Shown here piece after piece: positions 1 to 6,968 of a DNA stretch of 64,000 bases. The translations under genes were made by a program, and so were the position numbers. The notes beneath the pieces are model-generated. The model was not told where the DNA came from. It saw only the letters and a program-made list of their open reading frames with translations, and did no database searches. Source of the DNA: Flammeovirgaceae bacterium (lineage in GTDB: Bacteria; Bacteroidota; Bacteroidia; Cytophagales; Cyclobacteriaceae). Each line of letters starts with the position of its first letter. Position 1 is the stretch's first letter. The DNA lies in NCBI GenBank assembly GCA_027487845.1, contig JAIYCV010000028.1, positions 62,001 to 126,000 on the forward strand. The letters are read 5' to 3'.

Positions 1-2
1 AG

Positions 3-1859
3 ATGGTGGTTGCAGGGGCTATTGTTTTTGTGATTGTGTGGATCACCAATTACATGCACTCTAAGCTGTTGCTGGATAGCTTAATCAAGTCGCTTACGCT
101 TGCTATGAGTGTGCTGCCAGAAGAAATTCCGATGGCGCTTACTTCTTTTATGGCGTTGGGTGCCTGGCGCTTAATGAAGATGGGCATTGTAGTAAAACAA
201 ATGAAAACGGTAGAAACGCTTGGAAGTGGTACTGTTATTTGTACCGATAAGACAGGAACCATTACAGAAAATAAAATGAGTTTGGCTAAAGTGTATTTGT
301 TTGACTCCCAAAAAATACTCAATGCCGATGAATTGAAAGATAAAGAGGAAAATGAGTTAATACGGGTGGCGATGTTTGCAAGTGAACCTATCCCTTTCGA
401 TCCGATGGAAGTTGCCTTGCATGATGCTTATAAAAGTCACATGACGAACGATGAGCGAACGGATTCTAAATTGATTCATGAATATCCGCTAGGAGGGAAG
501 CCCCCTATGATGACACATGTTTTTCAAAACTCAGCAGGTATGAAGATTATTGCGGCCAAAGGTGCGCCCGAAGCAATTATCAATGTCTCTCCATTGGATA
601 ATGAAAGGAAAACGAAAATCAATGATGCGATCAAGACATTGTCGTTGGACGGTTATCGGTTACTGGCAGTAGGGGAGACCAGTTGGAATGACAATAATTA
701 TCCGGCAACGCAACAAGAATTCAAATTCAATTTTAAAGGACTTGTAGCATTTTACGATCCACCAAAGAAGAACATACAATCGGTACTTGAATCATTTTAC
801 AAAGCGGGGATTCAAGTAAAGATTATTACGGGCGACAATGCAGAAACCACCAGTGCTATTGCAAAACAAATTGGATTTAAAGGATTCGATAAAACCATTT
901 CAGGCAATGAATTGATGAAGTTGAATGAAGAGGAGTTAGGGCAACGCGTGGAAGACACTCAAATATTCACGCGCATGTTTCCGGAGGCCAAATTAAAAAT
1001 AATAAATGCATTAAAAGCAAAGAACGAAATTGTAGCCATGACGGGCGATGGCGTGAATGACGGCCCTGCATTGAAAGCAGCCCACATTGGCATTGCCATG
1101 GGAAAGAAAGGAACTGAGATTGCCAAGCAAGCAGCTTCGCTGATTTTGTTAGAGGACGATCTTTCAAAAATGGTGGATGCCATTGCCATGGGAAGAAAGA
1201 TATACACGAACTTGAAAAAGGCTATTCAATACATTATTTCTATTCATATCCCTATTATACTTACTGTATTTATTCCCCTGGCATTGAGATGGGTTTATCC
1301 AAATATTTTTCTGCCTGTGCATATTATCTTTTTGGAGTTGATTATGGGCCCTACTTGCTCGATTATTTATGAAAACGAGCCAATGGAAGCAAATGCGATG
1401 AGTCAAAAGCCAAGGCCGTTTACGAGTACATTTTTTAAAGTAAGAGAATTAATTGCGAGTATTGTTCAAGGATTAGTAATTACCGTAGGCACGTTGGGTG
1501 TTTATCAGTATGGCGTAAATGTTGGGTTGAATGAAGCAAGCACGCGCACGTTGGTGTTTACTAATTTAATTGTAGCGAACATTTTTTTAATGCTTGTCAA
1601 CCGTTCGTTTTATTATTCCGTGCTTACCACCCTGCGCTATAAAAACAACCTAGTGCTACTTATGATTGTGATTACCGTGGCACTCACCTCGGCTTTACTT
1701 TTTATACAACCCCTGTCTGCGTTTTTTGATTTCGAGTTAATTACGCTTGGCCAATTGGCCGTAAGTGCTGGTGTAGGCATTATTGCCACTGTCTGGTTTG
1801 AGGTAGTGAAATGGGTAAAGAGGAGAAAAGGAGAATCAATGGTTAAGACAAAAGATTGA
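3..1859 (+). CDS. cation-transporting P-type ATPase, 5' end outside window
   Basis: This is the C-terminal part (about 618 residues) of an ion-pumping P-type ATPase of the calcium-ATPase-like type II group; the reading frame is open to the left edge. It shows the PEE motif of the ion-binding helix (LPEEIPMAL), the phosphorylation site DKTGT, the nucleotide-binding KGAPE, ITGDN, and the hinge TGDGVND. Several hydrophobic segments follow, the C-terminal membrane bundle. Such pumps sit in the inner membrane and export or sequester divalent cations using ATP. The exact ion cannot be fixed from this part. It is followed by about 190 bases before the next small gene, so it probably ends its transcription unit. 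Confidence 0.93.
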   Translation: MVVAGAIVFVIVWITNYMHSKLLLDSLIKSLTLAMSVLPEEIPMALTSFMALGAWRLMKMGIVVKQMKTVETLGSGTVICTDKTGTITENKMSLAKVYLFDSQKILNADELKDKEENELIRVAMFASEPIPFDPMEVALHDAYKSHMTNDERTDSKLIHEYPLGGKPPMMTHVFQNSAGMKIIAAKGAPEAIINVSPLDNERKTKINDAIKTLSLDGYRLLAVGETSWNDNNYPATQQEFKFNFKGLVAFYDPPKKNIQSVLESFYKAGIQVKIITGDNAETTSAIAKQIGFKGFDKTISGNELMKLNEEELGQRVEDTQIFTRMFPEAKLKIINALKAKNEIVAMTGDGVNDGPALKAAHIGIAMGKKGTEIAKQAASLILLEDDLSKMVDAIAMGRKIYTNLKKAIQYIISIHIPIILTVFIPLALRWVYPNIFLPVHIIFLELIMGPTCSIIYENEPMEANAMSQKPRPFTSTFFKVRELIASIVQGLVITVGTLGVYQYGVNVGLNEASTRTLVFTNLIVANIFLMLVNRSFYYSVLTTLRYKNNLVLLMIVITVALTSALLFIQPLSAFFDFELITLGQLAVSAGVGIIATVWFEVVKWVKRRKGESMVKTKD

Positions 1860-1913
1860 TCTCTGAACGGATCAGTGATTTTTGCCTTTCCTCTTGAAGT
1901 CTTCCGCTGCTCT

Positions 1914-1955
1914 GGATTTGCAACCCAGAACCCAGATACTAGGTATTTCAAATCC
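1914..1955. repeat. short inverted repeat, REP-like
   Basis: GGATTTG (1914-1920) is mirrored by CAAATCC (1949-1955) in the spacer after the ATPase gene. Similar CAAATC palindromes occur upstream of the rhamnosidase gene near 19.8 kb. Function unknown; not followed by a T tract, so not a clear terminator. Confidence 0.3.
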
Positions 1956-2046
1956 CGCGTTTCTGTGATTCGACATTACAAATGGCGAACAGCGAGAAGA
2001 TATTTATACGGCAAAAAGATATAAATTGTAGGAAAGTTGGAAAATA

Positions 2047-2214
2047 ATGAAAAGGGAAAAAGTAATTGATGCGGTGAAGGAACTGCCGCAAGAATTTGAC
2101 CTAGAGGAATTGGCGGATACATTAATCTTTGTAGAAAAAGTTGAGCGAGGTCTTAACCAACATGAAGAAGGTAAAACAGTTGAACATGCACATGTAAAAG
2201 AATTGTCTTTTTAG
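2047..2214 (+). CDS. small antitoxin-like protein without adjacent toxin
   Basis: A 55-residue ORF beginning MKREKVIDAVKELPQEFDLE and ending VKELSF. Its layout (a short helix with KELPQEF, then a run with EKVERGL and a C-terminal EEGKTV..HAHVKE tail) resembles the small RelB/prevent-host-death-like antitoxins common in Bacteroidota, which normally precede a RelE/ParE-type toxin. No toxin ORF follows: the next gene, 54 bases downstream, is a metallo-hydrolase. It may be a solitary antitoxin left after toxin loss. Identification rests on recalled family resemblance, not a search. Confidence 0.6.
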   Translation: MKREKVIDAVKELPQEFDLEELADTLIFVEKVERGLNQHEEGKTVEHAHVKELSF

Positions 2215-2268
2215 ATTCAAGCTTTGATGGGCTTGCCATTAATATAACTCCGTTAAATTTCATACCCT

Positions 2269-2982
2269 ATGTCGAAAATAATGCAAGTCTCAACTCACCT
2301 TTGGCGAATTGAGATCGGAATAGTTAATGTCTATCTGATTAAAACCAATGATGGATTGGTATTGGTTGATGCTGCATGGCCAAACAAAGCGGACGCTATA
2401 TTGGAGGGTGTGCGACAAACTGGTCATGACCCTGCAGATATTAAGCATTTAATGCTCACCCATGGTCATGTTGACCATGCGGGTAGTGCTGCGGAGATAA
2501 GCAGGCGCACAGGAGCTAAGGTGTACATCCATGCTGCCGACCTTGCCCTAACTGCTAAAGGGGAAGCTGGATACGATGGAATTACGGTTACGCCAGGCAT
2601 TATTCCGAGACTCGTCTATCGTTTCTTCATTAGACCAGGAGGCACGAAATACGAATCTTTTCCTGTTAATAAAACCGTAGGAGACAGGGAAATACTTCCA
2701 TTTGCCAATGATATAGAAGTTATTCATACACCGGGACATTGTGCTGGTCATGTATCATTTTTACTGCCCCAAGATGGAATATTAATAGCAGGTGATATCT
2801 GTTCAAACGTCATGGGATTAAGCTATTCTACCATTAATGAGAATAGGGCTTTGGCACGAGAATCTATTTTGAAAGTGGCAGATTTTCCCTTTGCGCAAGC
2901 TGTTTTTGGGCACGGAAACCCATTGAAAAAGCGGGCTAATCAGCTGCTGAAAGAAAGGTTTTTAGATACGAAGCTAAAATAG
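2269..2982 (+). CDS. MBL-fold metallo-hydrolase
   Basis: A 237-residue protein of the metallo-beta-lactamase fold. The metal motif HxHxDH is seen as THGHVDHAG (His65, His67, Asp69, His70); the later ligands are in HTPGHCAGH, in AGDICSN and in FGHGNPL. Its size and motif order fit the glyoxalase II-like soluble hydrolases rather than true beta-lactamases, and it has no signal peptide, so it is probably cytoplasmic. The substrate cannot be told. It stands alone: an orphan antitoxin-like gene lies upstream, and a hairpin (3010-3032) follows it. Confidence 0.88.
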   Translation: MSKIMQVSTHLWRIEIGIVNVYLIKTNDGLVLVDAAWPNKADAILEGVRQTGHDPADIKHLMLTHGHVDHAGSAAEISRRTGAKVYIHAADLALTAKGEAGYDGITVTPGIIPRLVYRFFIRPGGTKYESFPVNKTVGDREILPFANDIEVIHTPGHCAGHVSFLLPQDGILIAGDICSNVMGLSYSTINENRALARESILKVADFPFAQAVFGHGNPLKKRANQLLKERFLDTKLK

Positions 2983-3009
2983 CCTAACGTTAATTATGCC
3001 TACTTCGCC

Positions 3010-3032
3010 TGCGTTGGTTTTTCACCAACGCA
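3010..3032 (+). terminator. hairpin after MBL-fold gene
   Basis: A perfect 9-bp stem, TGCGTTGGT (3010-3018) with ACCAACGCA (3024-3032) and a 5-base loop, lies 28 bases after the stop codon. There is no strong T tract, so it may be a transcript-stabilising hairpin rather than a full terminator. Confidence 0.45.
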
Positions 3033-3221
3033 ATTGAGAATCAATATATAAATGTAGTACAGCGAGAGCGGAGGACATTTATAACCACCTTTCGCAGCGT
3101 TTTACAAAGCCAAGCGCAGGACCTGCCACTACCACGCCAACCCCCAGAACAGCCTGATTTTGAGGTTAGGAAGTACCCCCACCCACCTATGAAGTACACC
3201 CCTCCACCTCTTAGCTCCCCG

Positions 3222-3389
3222 ATCGAAGCTTTTTACTCGGCCAGGCAAGCTTTTAACTCCGGCAGCGAAGGTAATAACTCCGAAAGCGGAGCTTTTTACT
3301 CCGACTTTGGAGCAAAATACTTGGGTAAGGATGCTTTTTGCTCGATTGCCACAGCTTTTTGCTCGGTGGGCAAAGGTAAAAGCTGGGAA
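3222..3389 (+). repeat. degenerate tandem array, 21-bp unit, about 8 copies
   Basis: Units start at 3222, 3243, 3264, 3285, 3306, 3327, 3348 and 3369. The approximate consensus is AGCGAAGCTTTTTACTCCGAC, with most change at the ends and a conserved core GCTTTTTRCTC. Because 21 is a multiple of three, both strands stay open and give seven-residue periodic peptides (for example EAFYSAR, QAFNSGS, GAFYSDF), which produces long but probably meaningless ORFs. The array lies in a gene-poor stretch. It has the same period as the array at 26586-26885 but no convincing sequence match to it. Confidence 0.7.
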
Positions 3390-3553
3390 AGAGGAAGTGT
3401 GAGGTGGATACAATGGATTTGAAGAAGGGGGTCTATCGAAAAGAGGTAGTATTTGGGAAAGTGGGGGACACGCGTTGTGTAATGACTACTAAAAGTATGT
3501 GTTCCAAATAATAACCATAAACAGGTGTTTTCACATCTTTAAAAAAGTGATTC

Positions 3554-3589
3554 CATCCCATTTGTTTGGGATATGTTTGGGTTTTTTTG
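3554..3589 (+). terminator. possible terminator hairpin
   Basis: ATCCCA and TGGGAT pair across a 6-base loop (TTTGTT) around 3554-3571, and a run of T follows at about 3583-3589. The hairpin and T run are separated by some 12 bases, so this is weak. Confidence 0.3.
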
Positions 3590-3667
3590 CACTTATTTAG
3601 AAATTATTTGAATTTATTTGCTTTTCTTAGAATTGGCTGTAATTAACTGTAAATCAAGGTGATAATA

Positions 3668-3718
3668 ATGATAATCTTGGTGGTTTTGGTACTAGTAATA
3701 CTTCTGGTTGTACTTTAG
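3668..3718 (+). CDS. 16-residue, wholly hydrophobic microprotein ORF (tentative)
   Basis: ATG at 3668 opens a 16-codon ORF that codes MIILVVLVLVILLVVL and stops at TAG 3716-3718. An AAGGTG at 3656-3661 sits 6 bases before the ATG, a good Shine-Dalgarno for a phylum that often lacks one. Composition and length recall the Ibs-type toxins of type I toxin-antitoxin systems. Against this, a second frame over the same DNA (3643-3759) also reads plausibly as a Gly/Thr/Asn-rich C-terminus ending RKYTSFVK with strong T-ending codon bias, as in a remnant of a small phage gene. Only one of the two can be meaningful. Confidence 0.3.
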   Translation: MIILVVLVLVILLVVL

Positions 3719-3756
3719 GTATTACTAATATTAGAAAATATACTAGTTTTGTTAAG

Positions 3757-3789
3757 TAAAAAAAAAGCCTCTGGTTTCTAATCAGAGGC
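3757..3789 (-). terminator. hairpin terminator, minus strand
   Basis: GCCTCTG (3767-3773) pairs with CAGAGGC (3783-3789). On the minus strand the stem is followed by a run of nine T (the A run at 3758-3766). It would stop a leftward transcript that begins between 3790 and 4468, where I recognise no gene. Confidence 0.6.
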
Positions 3790-3828
3790 ACGTCTAATAA
3801 CCAAGTCTAGTTACTAGTTTTATTACCC

Positions 3829-3857
3829 TCGGTGTGGTCTCGAAAATTCACCGAGGT
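3829..3857. other. hairpin in structured spacer
   Basis: CCTCGGTG and CACCGAGG form an 8-bp stem within a block of three hairpins (3767-3910). Together with the terminator at 3881-3910 it suggests a small structured transcript on the plus strand. No known RNA family is recognised. Confidence 0.4.
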
Positions 3858-3880
3858 GGATCACCAACAGCTAGAATAAA

Positions 3881-3910
3881 TAGGCCACCGCCAAGTGGCC
3901 TATTTTTTTT
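3881..3910 (+). terminator. intrinsic terminator
   Basis: TAGGCCAC (3881-3888) pairs with GTGGCCTA (3895-3902), followed by eight T to 3910. A textbook rho-independent terminator for a rightward transcript, although no protein gene larger than the 16-codon ORF at 3668 precedes it closely. Confidence 0.8.
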
Positions 3911-4468
3911 AAAGCTATGCTGTAAATCTCTGTAACATTGATCAAATAAAAAAGTGTTAATTCCTCACAGTTAATAGTGAGATTTAATGGAAAAACTACT
4001 ATAAGTTATTGATAATTAGGCTACTAAACACTCATTCTAAATGGAAATAGTTAAGAAGAAAAAAAAATAACTTTTTTTCCGAAGTTTACATAATGACCAA
4101 AAAAATTACTTTTTCGCCTGATAACGTAAATTGACTTGCATTTTTAAAATATCTTATTATCGAGTTTGGAATTAACAAATGCAATGAATTTCCAAATGTT
4201 TGCGATTACCTTTCTTTTGAGACTTAGTTTGCCTCACCTAGAATTTGATATTTCATCGGATATCTAACCTCTCTCTGGTCTTAGCGTCCGCTAAGACCCT
4301 TAACCCTCGAGCGTGCGCTCATGTTCAGTCAAGTTTACATAGTTGTTTAGGGGCAGTAAGTATAAATTTGACAACCACCGTTTCTCCCCAGCGATCCAAT
4401 ATCGATGCTGCACTCGTTGCAAACGAGCGCAAGTCGTGTAGATGGTATCAGTAACCACCAAATTTCAC
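3911..4468. other. gene-free AT-rich spacer with palindromes
   Basis: No convincing gene in either strand. Two palindromes are visible: GGTCTTAGC / GCTAAGACC around 4277-4298 and CTCGTT..AACGAG around 4413-4430, followed by GCGCAAGTCGTGTAGATG, a sequence type I associate with REP-like debris in Bacteroidota. A single TGCAAT at 4180 stands 26 bases before TTACCTTTC (4206), like half of the composite promoter described elsewhere, but the second hexamer and a gene are lacking. Confidence 0.4.
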
Positions 4469-4500
4469 AAAAAAAAGAAGGAGCGCTCCCTACGCTCCTT
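4469..4500 (-). terminator. terminator of the TonB-domain lipoprotein gene
   Basis: AAGGAGCG (4478-4485) pairs with CGCTCCTT (4493-4500); leftwards, the minus-strand transcript then runs into T residues (A run 4469-4476). It lies 25 bases beyond the stop codon of the gene at 4525-5109. Confidence 0.8.
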
Positions 4501-4524
4501 CAAACCTCAACCCTCAACCAATTC

Positions 4525-5109
4525 TCAATCTAATCTAAATGTAATGGGCAGGTTAAATGCCACCTCTACGGCCTTGCCTTGCTGCTTTCCGGGTTTCCAA
4601 CGCGGCATGGATTTAACCACCCGTATGGCTTCATCGCGTAAATAGCTGTCCCCTCTTTCGGAGGATTCATCGTTAACGGTCACTTCTCTTACTTCGCCAC
4701 TTTCTGAGACAATAAAGTCAACAAACACCGTTCCCTCGTCACCGTTGTCAGATGCCTCTGTTGGGTATTCAATGGTCTTTTTAAGATATTCTCTCATGGC
4801 CTCATCGCCTCCGGGAAATGATGGTTCGGTTTCTGCTTTCAGGTAAATAAGTTTTCCGTCCGCGCCTGTAAAATAGATGCCTTTTTTCAACCGTTCTGCC
4901 AATGCGGCATTTCTCTTCTCAATAGTAGCAAGCCTCCTTTGCTCTTTGGCTACCCGCTTTTCTTCTTTTGTCAGCGTTGGGGTGCTTTCAATAACTGGCT
5001 CCTGTGCCAGCTCTTTTTCTTCTTTTTCTTCCTTTTCCTTTTTAGACTCACACGACTGAAATGAAATCAATAGACAGGCAGAAATAATTAACAATAGGCT
5101 CTTTTTCAT
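4525..5109 (-). CDS. lipoprotein with TonB C-terminal domain
   Basis: A 194-residue protein. A signal peptide ends in the lipobox-like SFQSC (Cys20), so it is probably lipid-anchored. A highly charged Lys/Glu linker follows (residues about 21-85), and the C-terminal 100 residues match the TonB/energy-transducer fold: EPSFPGGDEAM, then EYPTEA, GTVFVDFIVSESGEV, and the final MPRWKPGKQQGKAV..PITFRLD. In Bacteroidota such free TonB-domain lipoproteins are common and need not energise transport. The gene is alone on the minus strand, with its own terminator. Confidence 0.85.
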   Translation of the reverse strand: MKKSLLLIISACLLISFQSCESKKEKEEKEEKELAQEPVIESTPTLTKEEKRVAKEQRRLATIEKRNAALAERLKKGIYFTGADGKLIYLKAETEPSFPGGDEAMREYLKKTIEYPTEASDNGDEGTVFVDFIVSESGEVREVTVNDESSERGDSYLRDEAIRVVKSMPRWKPGKQQGKAVEVAFNLPITFRLD

Positions 5110-5289
5110 AGTTTATTTTTATGGTACGTAGATGATCTATGAATTTCCGTGCCACTTAAATTTGATAGTCAATGCACGGTTTTAAAAGTGTGCTTACCTT
5201 TTAGTGTAGAAATAATTCCACATCTGTTGATGAACACGTAGGCTAGCAGTGTTGATTTCTGTTGGCACGTTTATTTTCTTAGAAGAAGC

Positions 5290-5775
5290 ATGTCCGTACG
5301 AATCTGCCTTGTTTTTTCTTTCCTCTCCGTGAGTTATGCGCTTAGCGCGCAAAGCAATCTGTTATCTAAAAAGGAGAAAGTTACTCTTACTGAAGCCAGA
5401 AGAGACAGCTTAACAAAAGATTTGCTAAAACAGATGCCTGATCTCAAGAGCAAACTAACTTGGACATCGACTTCATTTGGTGCGCAAGCAACATTTGATT
5501 TGGGGTATGAGCAACACATTTCTCTGTTCGACAAAGCGGGGCGTTATATGGAAACGCTGAAAAAATCGGCATGGAGTAAAGACGCCTCGCCCACGTTGCT
5601 CATGGGTTTTGAAACTAGCATCTATGGATTGCTTCCCGTACTCACTTTTTGGGAGAACATCAGTTTGGACGAGACAGATTACTTCTTCCAGCTTTTGGGC
5701 ACTGACGGAATCACAGAAGAAGTATGGGCAGATTCGAATGGCAATTTTTTTGAAAGCCCTCTTTTTGTGAAGTAG
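5290..5775 (+). CDS. exported protein of unknown function
   Basis: A 161-residue protein. An N-terminal hydrophobic stretch with an ALSAQ cleavage site marks it as exported. The mature part has alternating polar and aromatic residues (TSFGAQATFDLGYEQHISLFDKAGRYMETLKK) and suggests a small beta-rich periplasmic protein of the BLIP/PepSY-like type, but no family is recognised with confidence. It is transcribed rightwards and stops 22 bases before the composite promoter at 5798. Confidence 0.7.
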   Translation: MSVRICLVFSFLSVSYALSAQSNLLSKKEKVTLTEARRDSLTKDLLKQMPDLKSKLTWTSTSFGAQATFDLGYEQHISLFDKAGRYMETLKKSAWSKDASPTLLMGFETSIYGLLPVLTFWENISLDETDYFFQLLGTDGITEEVWADSNGNFFESPLFVK

Positions 5776-5797
5776 AGATATGGAATGACGTGATTTG

Positions 5798-5853
5798 TGT
5801 AATACTTCAACACTAGGATGCAATAGTTTCACATTAAATCCTATCCACCTTTA
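5798..5853 (+). promoter_or_regulatory. composite promoter P1 (21-bp direct repeats plus CCACCTTTA box)
   Basis: TGTAAT at 5798 and TGCAAT at 5819 are 21 bp apart; 26 bp further on is CCACCTTTA (5845-5853). The same three-part layout stands upstream of six other genes or operons in the window. It would drive the GH130 and glycosyltransferase genes that follow. The box is a poor match to the Bacteroidota -7 element TAnnTTTG, which fits an activator-dependent promoter. Confidence 0.65.
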
Positions 5854-5936
5854 CAGGTATCCAGTCTCCCGTAGCAATATCCTATTCGTTAGTTTGACGA
5901 TGTTTTCTTCCCCTACGTTGAGTTTTGGGCAGTATC

Positions 5937-6968
5937 ATGATCGCTGTAAAAAAGGAAGGTGTGCTATTACACAAAACGGAGTTGCCTTTCGAAAATGAAG
6001 GCGTGTTGAATCCAGCAGCCATTAAAGAGGGAGACACTGTTCACTTATTTTATCGGGCCGTTCAACAGGGTAATCATTCCACCATTGGGTATTGTAAACT
6101 CAAAGGGCCACTTGAAGTTGAAGTGCGTTACAAACTCCCCGTGATATTTCCCGAATTTGACTATGAGTCGCAAGGACTTGAAGACCCGCGTATCGTGAAG
6201 ATTGATGATCTTTTTTATTTGACCTACACCGCTTATGACGGTGTAAATGCGCTGGGTGCATTGGCTACTTCAGCAGATTTAATTCACTTTGAAAAGCGTG
6301 GAATTATTGTTCCCAAAATAACCTATCAAAATTTTGCCCGCTTACTTGTTTTAAAGGAAACCACAGAAAAGTATTTGTACTACAATGAACATGAGCGTTC
6401 AATTAAAAGTCAAGGCAAGCAGCAATTTCTATGGGACAAAAATCTTATTTTCTTTCCTAAACGAATAGGAGGGAGGCTCTGTTTTTTGCATCGCATTAAG
6501 CCCGATATTCAGATCATCGTCTCTGTTGAAGATTTAAAAGACTTGAACGAAGTATTCTGGGCCGATTATTTTTTGCATTTAGATCGGTACATTGTTCTTT
6601 CGCCAAAATATGACCATGAGATAAGCTATATTGGAGGTGGCTGCCCACCCATCGAAACAGCTGAAGGTTGGCTGATGATCTATCACGGGGTGCATGATTC
6701 TTCGAAAGGGTACGTCTATTCTGCTTGTGCTGCGTTACTTGATTTACATAATCCGCAACTTGAAATTGCCCGTCTTCCTTATCCACTGTTCAAACCTGAA
6801 TTAGTTTGGGAATTAAAAGGAGAAGTAAATAATGTTTGTTTTCCTACTGGTGCAGTGTTGTTTGGAGATGCGCTTTACATCTATTACGGAGCAGCGGATG
6901 AACGCATAGCTACTGTATCTGTAAGTATGTCTGCCCTGTTGACCGAGTTACTCTTAAATAAATTATGA
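5937..6968 (+). CDS. GH130-family glycoside phosphorylase/hydrolase
   Basis: About 343 residues from the ATG at 5937 (MIAVKKEGVLL); a TTG start four codons upstream is possible but less likely. Five-bladed propeller features of GH130 are visible: NPAAI near the start, YESQGLEDPRIVK, YLTYTAYDG, the phosphate/acid region around GGGCPPIETAEGWLMIYHG, and FPTGAV..YYGAAD. The family phosphorolyses or hydrolyses beta-mannosides (Man-GlcNAc, mannobiose or mannan oligosaccharides) in the cytoplasm. Its stop overlaps the start of the glycosyltransferase gene by 4 bases (ATGA), so the two are translationally coupled; together they may turn over a mannose-containing storage or surface glycan. Confidence 0.88.
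   Translation: MIAVKKEGVLLHKTELPFENEGVLNPAAIKEGDTVHLFYRAVQQGNHSTIGYCKLKGPLEVEVRYKLPVIFPEFDYESQGLEDPRIVKIDDLFYLTYTAYDGVNALGALATSADLIHFEKRGIIVPKITYQNFARLLVLKETTEKYLYYNEHERSIKSQGKQQFLWDKNLIFFPKRIGGRLCFLHRIKPDIQIIVSVEDLKDLNEVFWADYFLHLDRYIVLSPKYDHEISYIGGGCPPIETAEGWLMIYHGVHDSSKGYVYSACAALLDLHNPQLEIARLPYPLFKPELVWELKGEVNNVCFPTGAVLFGDALYIYYGAADERIATVSVSMSALLTELLLNKL

Noticed and set aside
3053-3093. Further copy of the composite promoter (ATAACCACCTTTC)
   Set aside because: The box matches, but no TGTAAY hexamer stands 25-26 bp upstream and no second one 21 bp before it.
3222-3389. CRISPR array
   Set aside because: Units are 21 bp, contiguous and degenerate, without constant repeats and variable spacers; no cas genes. 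The same holds for 26586-26885.
3129-3422. Overlapping ORFs of 94 (minus) and 77 (plus) codons
   Set aside because: Both arise from the 21-bp repeat array, which keeps all frames of period three open; no independent coding sign.
4245-4645. Two plus-strand ORFs of 69 and 67 codons
   Set aside because: They cross REP-like palindromes and the antisense of the TonB-domain gene; no codon pattern or motif.
5257-5275. Sigma-54-like promoter TTGGCACG upstream of the gene at 5290
   Set aside because: The -12 GC element is absent at the required spacing.
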